The notes under the pieces are model-generated. The model searched no databases, was not told the DNA's origin, and saw only the letters and a list, made by a program, of their open reading frames with translations. A stretch of DNA of 64,000 bases, from the NCBI RefSeq assembly GCF_050624435.1, contig NC_134534.1, forward strand, positions 66,673,501-66,737,500, in the 5' to 3' direction. The DNA comes from Tenrec ecaudatus (lineage: Eukaryota; Chordata; Mammalia; Afrosoricida; Tenrecidae). Numbering within the stretch: the first letter of the stretch is position 1; every line of letters starts with the position of its first letter. The translations under genes and the position numbers were made by a program. Positions 22,919 to 35,097 of this stretch are shown in pieces.

Positions 22919-23127
22919 TTGGAGCCCTGGTAGCGTAATGGTGACACATTGGTCTGCTAATTTCAAGGTCAATAGTTCCAGAACCACCTGGTGCTCTGTG
23001 GGAGAAAGATGAGGCTTTCTACTTTCATATAGAGTTACAGCCTTGCAAAAACACCAGGGAAGTGCTACCCTGTCTTACAGGGGTGCTACAAGTCAGGATC
23101 CACTCGATAACAGTAAGTATGTATGTA
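22919..23127 (+). mobile_element. AfroSINE, full length
   Basis: Head GGAGCCCTGGTAGCGTAATGG, body GAGAAAGATGAGGCTTTCTA and CTACCCTGTCTTACAGGGG, tail GTCAGGATCCACTCGATAAC, ending in a (GTAT)n tail. Confidence 0.93.
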
Positions 23128-23615
23128 TGTTCAGGGCCAAAGTAAGGCATGTGAAGTCTCTAGCCCAGATCATCGGTAGGGTTTCTCTATTTATTCATGA
23201 ATTTGGGTGATAGATGTGACAAGGATAGGGAAGGCCACATGACTGGTCTAACAGATGAGTAACCACATACCAGAAATAAGGGAGCTATGAACCTGACCGC
23301 CTAGGACCCTACCAAAAAGGACATAGTTAGGTCACAACCAACCAGGGACCACTGCCAGTTTTTGAAAGATTGTCACTGAGCTCAAAGGTCCCTGTCAGAC
23401 ATATAAAAAGAGCCTTCCAGCCCTGAGCAGGGTCTCACTACTTTAGCCATTTTTGGTAGTGCTGATGCTCTGGGGGTCTGTCCCTAGTGCTTCCTGACTT
23501 TACTGCTGAATAAATCTGCTGTGCTGCCTCCTGTTTGTTCAGTCTCTGCTTATTCCCACACCACCCTTCCTTTTGAGAAGTCTGTGGTGCAGAGATCCAC
23601 CCAGAAAAGGGTCAC
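23128..23615 (+). mobile_element. solo LTR, ERV class I-like
   Basis: Begins TGTTCAGGGCC directly at the SINE tail. It holds a TATA box (CATATAAAAAGAGCC, about 23402), then AATAAATCTGCTGTGCTGCC at about 23510 and a U5-like CTGTTTGTTCAGTCTCTGC, the usual order for gamma-type LTRs. No internal viral sequence follows. The 3' border is approximate. Confidence 0.72.
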
Positions 23616-25359
23616 TGTACCCTAACGTCAGCTGAGTCTCCCATGGTAGGCAAATTTCAGTAGCGCTTCCAGATTAAAAACAGATTGGAAAGCAGGACTA
23701 GCTGCCCACTTCTGAGGGGACTAGTCACTGAAAGCCTTATGAATAGTAGCAGAACATTGTCAGGCATAGTGCCAGAGAATGAGGCCCTCAGGCTGAAAGG
23801 TACTCAAAACAGGACTGGGGAAGAGCTGCCTCCTCAAAGCAGCCATGGCCTTGATGAGATGAAAGGAGTAGAGCTCTGAGGTCCTCCCTTCACTGACGGG
23901 GCATGATTCAGAGTGAGAACGAGCTGATACATCCATCAATTATCAGAACATGGAATATACCAAGCCTGAATCAAGGAACATTGGAAGTCAGCAATAAGGA
24001 AACAACACGTAAAGATGAACATCTTAGCATTAGTCAGCTGAAATGGAGTGATATTGGCCATTTTGACACCGACAATCAAATGGCAAGAATGCTGCTGTGA
24101 CCAATTTAAGAGGCATGACATTGCACTCACTGCCAAAAAGAACTTTCAAGATTCACCCAGAAGTACAACACTGTCAGTGATAGGATAATATCTTTATACC
24201 TACAAAGAAGTTCAGTGAAGGTAACTATTCTTCAAATTTGCACACTAATCCTTAAAGCGAATGATTAAGTAATTGAATATTCTACCAAATTCTTTAGTCT
24301 GAAATGGATTAGACATGCAATTAAGATACAATGATGATGATTGGCAATTGGAATGAGAAAATGGGAAACAAATAGGAAGGAGCAGTAGTTGGATGAGATG
24401 GTAGTGATGAAGAAATGAAACTGGAGATTGCATAATAGAATTTCCTAAGACTAATTTCTTCATTGTAAACACATTTTTAAAATATAAATAAATGGTGACT
24501 ATGCATTTGGAAGTCATCAGATGAAATAATCGGGATACTCAGACAATAGAGAACTTCAGTAATATTAGCTGAAACAAGGCCGGGGCCAACAGTGGAATAG
24601 ATCATCAATTACTCATATGTAAGTTCAAGTTGAAGGTAGAGGAAATTAAAACAGTCCAGGAGATTCAAAATACAACGGTAAGAATTCCCCCTACCCGTGA
24701 ATTTAGAGACAATCTCAAGAACATACCTGATGATTTGGACACTACAGAAGACCTGAAGAACTGTGGACTGACACCAAGAAAATCACACAGGAAGAAACCA
24801 AAAGGTCAATAAAAATAAAAGCCAGAAAGAAGAGACAAAAGTGAACGTCAGAAGCAATTCTGAGGCATATTCTTGAATGTAGAGAAGCTAATGGAAGTGG
24901 TAGATGTGGTGAAGTGAAAGAGCTGGACCCTAAACTTCAAAGGATGGCCATGGAAGACAAACTATTACATTAAAGTAGGAAAAGACCTGGAATTAGGACG
25001 TCAAAAAAGGAAAATCATACTTAGCATATCTTAAGTGGAGAGAACTGAAGGGAAAAACTTCAAGCCACCTCAGCTTGCAATATGGAGTAATTTCATGGGG
25101 AAAATATTTAATGATATTTTTTCAAAATAACATGGGAGGAAAATAGAGTCTCTGGACCAAAAATAATGGCTCAATATTCAATTGCTATTTTTAAAGGTGT
25201 GCCCCCTAGAAATGGAGGTAAAAACTCCACTGGGGAGAGCTTTCATAATACACATTTGTCCTGCACCCAGAGACATCACCTGGGAACGTTCTCTCTGGTT
25301 ACAGTGAATTTTTTCGTAAAAGCACTTTCACTTTAACCTTTTTTTTTGTTTGTTTGTTT

Positions 25360-25841
25360 GTGTGATGGCTGAGTTAAGAGAACAGCATGCAGCTATGAAA
25401 TTTTGTTTCCTTCTAGGGGAAAATGCTGCAGAAACTGTTGTTATATTGAACACAGGTTACAAGGACTGCTCTATAGGAAAAACTCAAGTGTACAAATGGT
25501 TTTCTCATTTCAAAAAAGGTGAAATGTCAATTGATGACAAACCTCATTCTAGTTGTCTGTCAACTACCGGGATGGATGAAAATGTCAACAAAATCCGTGC
25601 ACTTGTGCTAGAAGACCGACAATGGACCATTGAAAAGATGGAGAAGTTATCTGCACTGTCTGGATGGAGCTCGGGTCGGCGATTTTTAATGAAAGGTTTG
25701 GGAATGAGAAGAGTCACTGTGAAATGTGCACCTCAGGTTCTGGCTGACCTGCAAAAAGAACATCAATTGAAAACATGCCGTGCTATGGAAGAACAGCTCT
25801 CAAGCAACCCAGACTTTTTTCCCCCCAAAGGTCATTACTGA
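25360..25841 (+). pseudogene. mariner transposase N-terminal half
   Basis: Open frame of about 160 codons coding for the DNA-binding half of a mariner transposase: HTH 1 (residues about 15-45), then HTH 2 (about 75-125), ending before the first catalytic Asp. The frame is open for an old element, which suggests limited age. It ends in FPPKGHY because of an extra base in a C-run; in the shifted frame it goes on VITDEET. Not a host gene. Confidence 0.8.
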
Positions 25842-25855
25842 TGAGGAGACACAGT

Positions 25856-26333
25856 GCCCTTCTTCTTCTTTTTAAATCACTTTATTTGGGGTTTCTTACA
25901 TCACTTATAACGATCCATATATCCATTGAGTCAAACACCTTTGTACATACATTGCCATCATCCTTTTCAAAACATTTTCTTTCTACTTGAGCCCTTGGTA
26001 TGAGCTCATCTTTTCCTCCTTCTCCCACCCTCATGAACCCGTGATAAATATCTTACACCTACCGCTGTCTCCCTTTATCCATGGTTCTGTTGTCCCTCAC
26101 CTCACCCTGGGCAGGGGGCAGGGTAGAATATACATAGATGATTGCAATTGGTTCTCTCTTTCTCCCCTCTCCTTCCTCCTACCCTCATTGTATCAATAAT
26201 CCCATTACTGTTTCTGGGGTGTTTATCTGTCCTGGATTCTGTGTGTTGAGAGCTCTTATTTCTACCAGTGTCCATGCTCTGGTCTGGCAGGATTTGTAAA
26301 GTAGATGTGGGGTCATCGTAATGGTGGGAAGGA
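25856..26333 (-). mobile_element. L1 LINE 3' tail inside the mariner
   Basis: Minus-oriented 5'-truncated L1 3' UTR: on + it starts TTTTTAAATCACTTTATTTGG and runs to GTCTGGCAGGATTTGTAAAG and GATGTGGGGTCATCG, the same family as the tails at 28655, 34528, 37668, 49773 and 53340. Transposase sequence stops at about 25855 and resumes at about 26334. Confidence 0.8.
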
Positions 26334-28654
26334 AGCTATTCCTACAACCCTGAAAGCAAACATCAATTGAGCCAGTAGAAGATGTCATTGTCACCTCGCT
26401 CCCCAAAAGCTCAAGCAAAATCAAAGATCAAGATGATGCTCATTTGTGTTTTTTGCTTTATTTTATGTGAGGGGATAGTGCATTTGGAGTTTGTTCAACC
26501 AGGTCAGACAGTTAATCAAGCTTTCTATTTAGAGGTTCTGAAAAGAAAAGTGTGACACATAAAAGGCCTGATTTGAGGCAGATGGGGAACTTGTTTTGCC
26601 ACCCTGACAATGCACCTGCTCACACATCCATCTCAGGGTGCCGGTCTGGGCAAAATCAGCATGCCTTTCTTGCCTCGTGCGCCTTCCTCAGCTGACCTGG
26701 CTCCAGGTAGCTTCTTTCTGTTTCAGCAAATCAAGAGGGTGATGTAAGGACAGAAATTTGATAACATAGAAGAGCTGAAGAAAAAAAAATGAAGGAGGTG
26801 CTATCAGCCATTCAAATAGATGAATTTGAAAAATGTTGCCAAGAGCAGAATCATAGATTTGAAAAAATGTATTGAGTGAAATGGAGAATACTTTGACGGT
26901 GGCAAGGTTGTTTTGTTAAAAATAAATAAATAGCTTTGAAAAAAAATTCCGGTTTGGGGGATTACCCCCTCATATGGTCAAGAATAAATGCAATGCCAGT
27001 CACTTTCCATGATGTTGAAAGAGGTCAAGCAGCAGTGAAGGAATTGCCCAAGAACCAGGCTCTAGAAATATATGTTCACCAACTGAAATGCAATTGAAGC
27101 AGTACTGGACGCAAGTGCTCATGTATGCCAAGAGATTTGGAAGACGACTGACTACCTGGCCAAGTATGAGAGAAATCCACATTTGTCCCCATTCCAAAGA
27201 AAGGTGGTCCAACAAAATACAGCGGTTATTAAACAATAGCATTAATACCATACACAAGTAAAATTTTGTTAAAGATAACTCAAAAACAGCTGTAGCTGCA
27301 CATTGAGAGGCAGCTGCTGAAAATTCAAGCCAGAGTCAAAAGACGGCATGGAATGAGGGCTATCATTGCTGACGTCAGCTGGAACTTGGCTGAAGGCAGG
27401 GAATGCCACAAAGATCTTTACTTCTTTTACATTGACTAGGCAAAAAGCATTTGACAGTGCAGAACCTAACAAATTATGAGTAGCATTGAGAATGGGGATT
27501 TCAATACACACATTGCTCATGCAAAGCCCCTACCTAGACGAAGAAGCAGTCATTCACACAGAAGGGAAAACCTCCTGGTTTAAAATCAGAAAATATATGT
27601 CAGGATTGTATCTTTTGACCCTGTATTCAATCTGCAGGCAGAGCAAGTAATCTGCAAAGCTGGATGATATGAAGAAGCACAAGGCATCAGGAGATTGGAG
27701 AGAGACTTATTTACAATCTGTGATATGTAGGTGACACGTTTTGCTTGCTGCAGGGCAGGAGTTTGAAGGATTTACTGGTGAAAATCAAAGACTGCAACTG
27801 TGGTATCAATTACCACTTAATATAAAGAAAATAAAAAACCTCATAACCGAACTAATAGACAATATCATGATAAACAGAAAAGAGATCAAATTTGTCATGG
27901 ATATTATTCTGCTAAATCCACAACCAATGCTCATGGAAGCAGTAGTCAGGAAATCAAAGTATATGCTGCATTGGGCAAATCTGCTGCACAAGAGCTAGTT
28001 AAAGTGTTGAATAACAAAGAGTTCACTTTAAGGAATAATCTGTGCCTGATCCAATCCATGGTACTGTCCATCGCCTAACATGAGTGTAAAAATTAGACAA
28101 TGAATAAGGAAGACTGGGGAAGGGCCGGCACATTTGAATAGCAGCGTCCAAGACGAAGCGTGCCAGAAGAACGAACAGATTGACCTTGGAAGCTGTGCAA
28201 CCAATACGATCCTTAAAACTGAGGGTCGCGTGACTACGTCTCCCACATTTGAACATGTTTATCAGGAGAGAGCAGTCCCTGGAAAATGACTTCACACGTG
28301 GCAAAGTACCAGGTCACTGACAAAGAAGAAGCCATCTAGAGGATGGATCGACGTAGTCGGAGCGGCAATGGGTTCAAATACAACAATAACTGAGAATGGT
28401 GAAGGATGAGGTGGTGTTTTATTCTCTTGTGCATGGAGACACCATGTGAGCTGCATACAGTTTAAAGGCACCTAACAACAACAGAACCTCATATACAGAT
28501 AGGAAAAGCTAGATATTTTAACCACCAGCTCTCCCTGCCACTCTGCCTTGAGGGCTCACAATGAACTAGCCTTTAAGAAGGGCTCTCGTCAAACTTCTAG
28601 TAGATAAATAAGTTGATTTTTAAAACCAAATTACTTTTCATACATTTAAAAATA

Positions 28655-29265
28655 TTTTACTGGGGACTCATACAGCTTTTATCACAATGCTTACATCCAT
28701 CCATGGTGTCAAGCACATTTGTACATTTGTTGCCATCATCATTTTCAAAACATTTTCTTTCTACTTGAGTCCTTGGTATCAGCTCCTCATTTTTCTCCTT
28801 CCTCCCCCTCCCTCTCTCATGAACCCTTGATAATTTATAAATTATTATTCTTTTCGTGTCTTACACTGATCATCTCCCTTCACCCACTTTTCTGTTGTCC
28901 ATCCCCCAGGGAGGGGGTTATATGTAGATCATTGTGATCAGTTCCCTCTTTTTTCCCCATACCCTCCTGGTATCACTCTTATTATTGGTACTGAGGGGTT
29001 TATCTGTCCTGGATTCCCTGTGTTTCAGCTCTTATCTGTATCCATGTACATCCTCTGGTCTAGCCAGTAGAACTGAGGTCAGGATAGTGGGGGTATGGGA
29101 GGGCGGCATTACAAAACTAGAGGAAAGTTGTATCATCGGTGCTGTACTGCACCCTGACTGGCTCATCTCTTCCTTGTGCCCCTTCTGTAGGAGCATGTCC
29201 AATTTTCTACAGGTGGGCTTTGGGTCTCCACTCTGCACTCCCCCTCATTCACATTGGTATGATAT
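28655..29265 (-). mobile_element. L1 LINE 3' UTR, truncated
   Basis: On + ATTTTACTGGGGACTCATAC to CTCTGCACTCCCCCTCATTC: the complement of the lineage L1 3' UTR that ends GAGCCCCCAATAAAAT. About 610 bp, one of the longer copies here. Confidence 0.82.
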
Positions 29266-29644
29266 TTGACATGGGTTTACCTCACATAGAACTGTAACCA
29301 TCCTTCAGGATTCAAACTGTACCGAATTCCTTTTGGAAAGTGTTGGCCTAATTGATGATATGATGAGAGGAAATAAATCACTAATTAGGCCCTTCTTTGG
29401 ACTGCAGCTCCCTCAGCTCTGCAGTGTGAATGAAACAGGGCTTGCTCATGTCAAAAAGCAATAGGGAGGAAAAGATGGCAGAGAATGTAAGTGCTCATGA
29501 ACTTTTCATTCATTTACTCTTTTACTAAATACATAATGGTGAGCACCTACTTTTCCTTAGACCTAGATTATTTACATTTGAATACTGTAAGTTATTTTCT
29601 TTTTATTCAAGTTTTTAGATACATTTTCGGTTTGATTTTGCTTT

Positions 29645-30130
29645 TGTAGTTCAACAAGGTCGTCAGGGTGAACAAGAGGCCTGGATGCCCTACGAGGTCA
29701 GGTTGACCTATCCTGAATTGCCTCACAGGATCCATTCTATTGGTTATATCAAAGACAATTAAAGGTCTGCATGACCCATCTCAAATGGCTTCATATCATC
29801 CATTCCAGATGTCATGTCCGGCTAACCTATTGACTAACACAGCCCCATATGAAAATGAGGTGCACAAGCCGTGGATTATGAGACTGACAGAACCAATCAG
29901 GTTGTAAGAATAAGGACCAATGGGAAAGCAGGATAGGGGATTAGGGGAGCCAATGGGCTACTGCTACCCAACCTTTATAAAATCCAACATCATACCCGTA
30001 GACGTGTCAGCTTCCTCACATTTCGAGATGACCTGCTTCGTGACTGAAGCATACTTTGCTTATTAAATCAGTGCCCAACTTACTGCCTTTTCATATTGTC
30101 TTGGCTTAGTGTCTGGTTTGTTCGGCACCC
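29645..30130 (+). mobile_element. solo LTR with CCAAT and TATA boxes
   Basis: Promoter-like order: AACCAATCAGG (29893), GACCAATGGG, GCCAATGGGC (29950), CTTTATAAAATCC (about 29972), then a R/U5-like stretch with TATTAAATCAG and TTGTCTTGGCTTAGTGTC. The arrangement is that of a retroviral LTR. Both borders are approximate and no internal genes follow. Confidence 0.65.
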
Positions 30131-31860
30131 TCTGTTGTGGTGGAAAACCACTCAGGAGAAACTTCCTAACTTTTCTTCTAGGAAAAAAAGCCCTACAATA
30201 TCGACTTTCGACACACAGCAAAGGCCATTAACACACCCCCATATGCTGCAGTTACGTGGCTTGAGTCAGTTCTGACTCAGAGTGAACCTCCATCTAACAA
30301 AACCAATGACCAATATGAGCAACCCAGTCATGGGAGATATTTGAACATGAGCACGTCAGTGATTGGAGATATTAGAAATAGAGAACAGGTCTGTATGGCC
30401 AGAGTTATATGCATGAGTACATGTAGCTGTGTGGCAAACATGAAAGTAAATGGATGTTTATTTGGTTTAAAAATATTCCAGCGCCTTTGGAACTCAAGCA
30501 TTCATTTCTTGGACAAAAAGCGAGAGGCTTTTTGAATCTGTAGCTTAATTAAAGGGAAAGTTTAAGTTGATTTGCAAAATTGAAAAAAATGGAAGAAGCT
30601 TTCGTTCTTGTCATCTCCCTAACGTACTTGTGAGTTACAGACACCCTGTCTGCTTGGGACTTTTTTGCCCAGCATCTGGTGATGTAGGATGAGAGGGTCA
30701 CAAGGGAAAAAATAAGGGGCAAGAGTTTGCTAACAAGTTTATTGCCAACAGAAGATGAAACAAGAATACACTGAAACTCTGAACCACAAATAAGTGCCGC
30801 TGGGTGTGCCCAAAAGATGGGCTTCAAAAGCAGATACCTACACTTTATCCTGGATAATTGGCTGGAACACAATGTTTTTAATTAGCAGGGGCTGGCTGGG
30901 CATACTATATTTTCTGAAAAGAGAGAGGTAGGCCAAATAAGTTTAGAAATCTATGTGTTCAATGCTTATAAGACAGAGGTTTGCAAAGGGATTTAGGGAA
31001 ACAAAATCATTTGAAAGTAATCCATTCATTTGTTTAACACTAGATGGCAGTGAATGACAATAATTATTGGGAATTGAGCCTGGTAGATTAACAATTGCAC
31101 TGTGGACATATATGAGATGTTCTGGGTCTTAATGTGGAAAATAAAATCATCTGATCCACTCTTGCCTCTTTTCCCTTTCATGCAAAAATCAAAAATGTAA
31201 ATTGTGTTGCTATTGTGACAGTCAGATGGAGGGCGGTGAGAGAAGTGTGTGCTGAGGCCCCTTTCTGAGTTGAAGCACATCCCTTGAAAGGGGAGTGTAC
31301 GCCCCTGAGGTCAATGCCTTTAAGAGCCAAGTGGTGTTCCCAAGCCTGACTTAAAGCAAGAGAACTGTTCCGCACTGGATCCATGACTCTGCACACAATT
31401 GAATCGATTACTACCAGTGTCTGGGAGCTGCTTGTGTCTGGGAAGATGGATGCACAACTGACCAGGAATATGGAACCCGTAGCAAGTGCCTGCAACTTTA
31501 GTGCAGAGTGTGGGCCACCCCCGCTGACCGCAGGACTCCTCCAGTGCTGTGCAAGTCCGGTGTTCCAGGTCTCAGCTGAAACCCAATCTCCTTCGAAGCT
31601 CAGAAGCCTACTCAGATGCCCTCACCACCACTCCCCAGTCCTTGCCCTGTGACCTCAGGCTGGATGCCAGCATCCCTCAGGGACAATTTGCCAGTGCTGA
31701 AATTTCTGGGGACCCAGAGGAAGGAAGCATGTATCATGATGGGTTTGCACTTACTGGTAAGTGTGATTAACTGTTGGAGACAGGAGCACTTGACCCAGAG
31801 AAACTGACTTGATCATTCTGCTGTACTGCTTCCTAGCTCCAGCTCAGGTTGACTTTACTG
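30131..31860. other. intergenic, unassigned
   Basis: No gene recognised. A short AfroSINE-like fragment may lie at 30250-30310. 31505-31640 is weakly L2-like. Confidence 0.4.
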
Positions 31861-31867
31861 AAATATA

Positions 31868-32626
31868 CCGTGTATACTCGTGTATAAGCCGAGTTTTTCA
31901 GAACAAAAAGTGTGCTGAAAAACTGGGCTTCAGCTTATACACGGGTCAGTGGCATGAATGGATGTCATCTGGTCAAGCCAGACTAGCAAAAGGAGGAAAT
32001 CTCATGAAGCCTGACACAGAGTTAATAGCAAAGTGGGTTCAAGATGCATGGGAAGACATTCCAGAAGACATGGTGTGATGTGCCTTCCAGAAATGTTGTA
32101 TTAGTAATGCTCTGGATGGCAGTGAAGACTGCGCTTTGTATGAAAATGACAGCAGTGATGGTGATGACGGCCATCTCAGTGAGGACAGCATCTATGATGA
32201 CCTCACACCAGCTGAAGCTCTGCATTGGGATGCGGATGATGATGAGGAATCCAGTTTTGAAGGATTTTAACTCTTTACATTTTAGGTTGGTTGCTGATTG
32301 AGCTCAGGGAATAATACTCTTAAGGTATCATTGTTGATACCTTATTGTTTTTGTTGAACCTATTTTCCACTTACTGTGCTGGTTTACTAGTGTTAAATGA
32401 CTTGTCCTTGTATTTATGTTTTTTATTTAAAATAAATATTTAAATACATTACACCACTGATGTCTCAAATTTTATTTTCATTTGTTTTGATTATTGAAAC
32501 TCACCAATAGCTTCTGCATTTTCCACCCTAGGCTTATACTCAAGTCAATCAGCTTTTCTGGTTTCCCAGGTAATAATTAGGCATCTCGGCTTATACTTGA
32601 GCTGGCTTATATTCGAGTATATACGG
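31868..32626 (+). mobile_element. pogo/Tigger-like DNA transposon, internally deleted
   Basis: Bounded by TA on both sides and by inverted ends: 5' CCGTGTATACTCGTGTATAA and 3' complement CCGTATATACTCGAATATAA. Between them lies the C-terminal part of a pogo-type transposase, then A/T-rich sequence. 759 bp in total, so most of the transposase gene is missing. Confidence 0.8.
31905..32270 (+). pseudogene. pogo/Tigger transposase C-terminal region
   Basis: One frame reads MKPDTELIAKWVQDAWEDIP, a TGA at 32076-32078, then CAFQKCCISNALDGSEDCAL and an acidic tail ending in ESSFEGF with TAA at 32268. WV..AW..I and the FKKCGISNALDG-type block are typical of Tigger/JRK-like pogo transposases. Only one stop in about 120 codons points to a young insertion. 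The DDE catalytic part is absent. It could be derived from a related DDE_1 family. Confidence 0.75.
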
Positions 32627-32811
32627 TACTTTTGTTCTTTGAAATGGTGGAGTCACACTTTTTTGCTACTCAACAAACTAATCATTTTCAATAAGTAAAT
32701 AAAACAAGAACCAAACTGTAATTAATTTTCCTAAATTTCACACAACCCTAAGATTTAAGAAACTCTTTGTGGAAGCTTTATGGAAACTCCATATTCACGT
32801 ACTCAATTAAA

Positions 32812-33010
32812 AAGCAAAAACCGGCCATTGAATAGATGTCAACTCACAGCAACCCTATAGGACAGGGTAAAACTGGCCCTGTGTGTATGAGACTGTATCT
32901 CTTCATAGGAGTCGAAAGCCCTGTTTTTCTCCCAAGGAGCCACTGGTGGTTTCCAAAGGCTGACCTTGAGGTCAGTGACCCAGCACATAGCCCCGGCCAC
33001 CAGGGCACCT
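32812..33010 (-). mobile_element. AfroSINE, full length
   Basis: On + it begins ATGTCAACTCACAGCAACCC and ends CCCGGCCACCAGGGCACC, the exact complement of an AfroSINE from tail to head. Confidence 0.92.
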
Positions 33011-33735
33011 TCATTCAATAGCAATGCATAGTCATGGGACATCTCCTAGGTGTCAGGACTGTCCTATGCACTGGAGTTGCACTAATGAACCAGATTTGAA
33101 TGTTCTCTTCCTTCATGAAATGTGAAGTTTAGACGATACTAGAGACATGGTGGTGGCGGAGGGGGAGTTGGTGTCACGGTTATCTCATCAAATACAACAG
33201 AGAAAGCTTACAGAGGTGTGCTGAGTGTGTTAGTACTGGTTTACCAAAGGCAATTGCTAAAGTTTTGGGAATGTGGGGAGCACAGACGTGCTAGGGTAGG
33301 TCTACCTACACCACTGGAATGGGCGCAGGTAGGAACAAACTCTCCTGCCAGAGCATGCATTACGAACCATTTCTTCAGACTGCATTGTGGATGAGTAAGG
33401 TTCCAACTTGGCTGCCAATGCAGGATATAATGAGCATGTCCAGCTAACAACCGGCTTGGGGAAGCAGGGAAGGGAACCAAGGCATTTGGCACAAAGGTTA
33501 TGTAGACATCACCGGTCGTTGCTTCTTCCTGTGTGCTTCCATTTGGGCAAGATTACTTCCTTTGTCACTTGTACCATTCAGAGACCGGGTAGTGGTGGTA
33601 GTGGCTAGAACATATGTGGCATCATCTTCCTACAGTAAAATCATTTTAAGCTTCAATGTGGGATCAAGTAAAACAGTTTCCCAGTGTGTAGACATTACTC
33701 TTCCACCATCAGGATTTTGCTTTACTGGCATTCCT
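33011..33735. other. intergenic, unassigned
   Basis: No gene or clear repeat recognised. Confidence 0.45.
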
Positions 33736-33739
33736 CTTA

Positions 33740-33900
33740 AGGACACGGGTCTTTTAATGAAGAGGTTGGTGGTTCGAACCCACTGACTGCTCCATGGGAG
33801 AAGGATGAAGCAATCTTCATGCATAAAGTGTATATGTCCAGAAACCCCATGGGACAGTTCTACTCTGTCCAATGGGACCGCCAGAAGCAACTGGAGAGTA
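33740..33900 (+). mobile_element. AfroSINE
   Basis: GGTGGTTCGAACCCACTGAC, GAGAAGGATGAAGCAATCTT, CCCATGGGACAGTTCTACTC in the correct order. The tail is diverged. Confidence 0.85.
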
Positions 33901-34527
33901 GTAAGCTACATACCTGCTATCTAAGCGATACCTTAGCATTTTCTTTGACTGACTTTATTCACATAAATAAATGTTAAGCGCTAGACTAGTGCAGTTGTAA
34001 CCTGCCATTGGTATTCTCGGTGTCTAGAAGGCATCCAGAGAGCCCGCGTGATGCTTCTGAGGGCTGCTAACATTACTTGCTTGGGGTCTCTAATTACAGT
34101 CTTTTATGGGGGTATGTTTCTGCGGCTGGTGGCCTTTGCTTTTGCTTTCCTGTTTCCTATCTTCTGTATTCAAAATCACATGAACATTTGACTTTACAGC
34201 CTAGGTTGCCTTGTTCCTTCCAAGAGGATAGGAAACCCTCTTGGGAAGGTACATTCAGGGCTGGGCAGGTAAGAAGATATGGCTGTGAGATAGAAGCATG
34301 GCTATTTATTGGGACCAAAACTTTGACAACTATGCTGGTGGGGGGGGGCATAATTTACCCACAGCAGGATGTCTTCTAGATGCAAGAAACAAGAAGGCTA
34401 CAGAAGAAGAGGGTATAAAAATGGTAGAAGAGTAGAAGGAAAGGAGGGCTTATATGTTCCTAGGTGTCCTCATGCCACCAGGTGGAGAGTCTCAGGACCA
34501 GAGAGCTCAGAAGGACAGCAGTATTTT
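33901..34527. other. intergenic, unassigned
   Basis: No gene recognised. A G8 run lies near 34341. Confidence 0.45.
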
Positions 34528-35064
34528 TTAAAATAATTTTATTGGGGGCTCATACAACTCATCACAATCCATACATCCATCCACTGTGTCAAGCACATTT
34601 GTACATTTGTTGCCACCATCATTCTCAAAACATTTTCTTTCTACTTAAGCCCTTGGTATCAGCTCCTCATGTTTCACCCTCCCTCCCTCAAGAACCCTTG
34701 ATAATGTAAAAGTTATGATTTTTTTCATGTCTCACACTGTCCAATGTCTCTCTTCACCCACTTTTCTGTGGTCCGTCCCCCAGGGAGGGGGTTATATGTA
34801 GATCCTTGTGATCGGTTAACCCCTTCTCCCCCACCTTCCCCTTCCCCTACAGGTGTTGGTATTCTCATTACCTGTCCTGGATTCCCTGTGTTTCCAGCTC
34901 TGATCTGTACCAGTGTACAGTGTACAGTGTAGAATTAGGATCATGATAGTGGGGGCTAGAGCGGGGGAAGAAGCATTAAAGAACTAGAGGAAAGTTGTAT
35001 GTTTCATCCATGCTACATTATACCCTGACTGGCTCGTCTCTTCCCCATGACCCTTCCGTATGGG
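34528..35064 (-). mobile_element. L1 LINE 3' UTR with target-site duplication
   Basis: 5'-truncated L1 tail of 537 bp in minus orientation. It is flanked by AAGGACAGCAGTATTTT (34511-34527) and AAGGACAGTAGTATTTT (35065-35081), a 17-bp target-site duplication with one difference. Confidence 0.92.
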
Positions 35065-35097
35065 AAGGACAGTAGTATTTTCTGGTCCTGCTAACTC

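Larger units (their letters stand above)
25194..26972 (+). mobile_element. mariner (Tc1/mariner) DNA transposon inserted in the RTE
   Basis: The first half of the transposase lies at 25360-25840: AELREQHAAMKFCFLLGENA, then GKTQVYKWFSHFKKGEMSID (paired helix-turn-helix region) and a coherent frame to ..LKTCRAMEEQLSSNPDF. A C-run then shifts the frame. After an L1 insertion the catalytic half continues (PRPKSSSKIKDQ, 26390; DNAPAH-like and SPDLAP-like words at 26600-26700). Ends are imperfect inverted repeats: GGTGTGCCCCCTAGAAATGG and, at the 3' end on the other strand, GGGGTAATCCCCCAAACCGG, each next to TA. Not functional. Confidence 0.82.
23631..28490 (+). mobile_element. BovB/RTE LINE, near full length, interrupted by a mariner
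   Basis: 5' region and endonuclease start: GAGCTGCCTCCTCAAAGCAG, then RTWNIPSLNQGTLEVSNKET (23940-24000). The centre runs to about 25190. After the mariner the RT part resumes at about 26975 (KNQALEIYV, then HGMRAIIADVSWN and a YIDLA-like region near 27440) and the element ends with CACCTAACAACAACAG at 28490. The RNA-encoded ORF2 is destroyed by many stops and frameshifts. The element is the youngest layer boundary for two later insertions. RTE/BovB copies in Afrotheria mobilise AfroSINEs through the shared tail. Confidence 0.85.
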
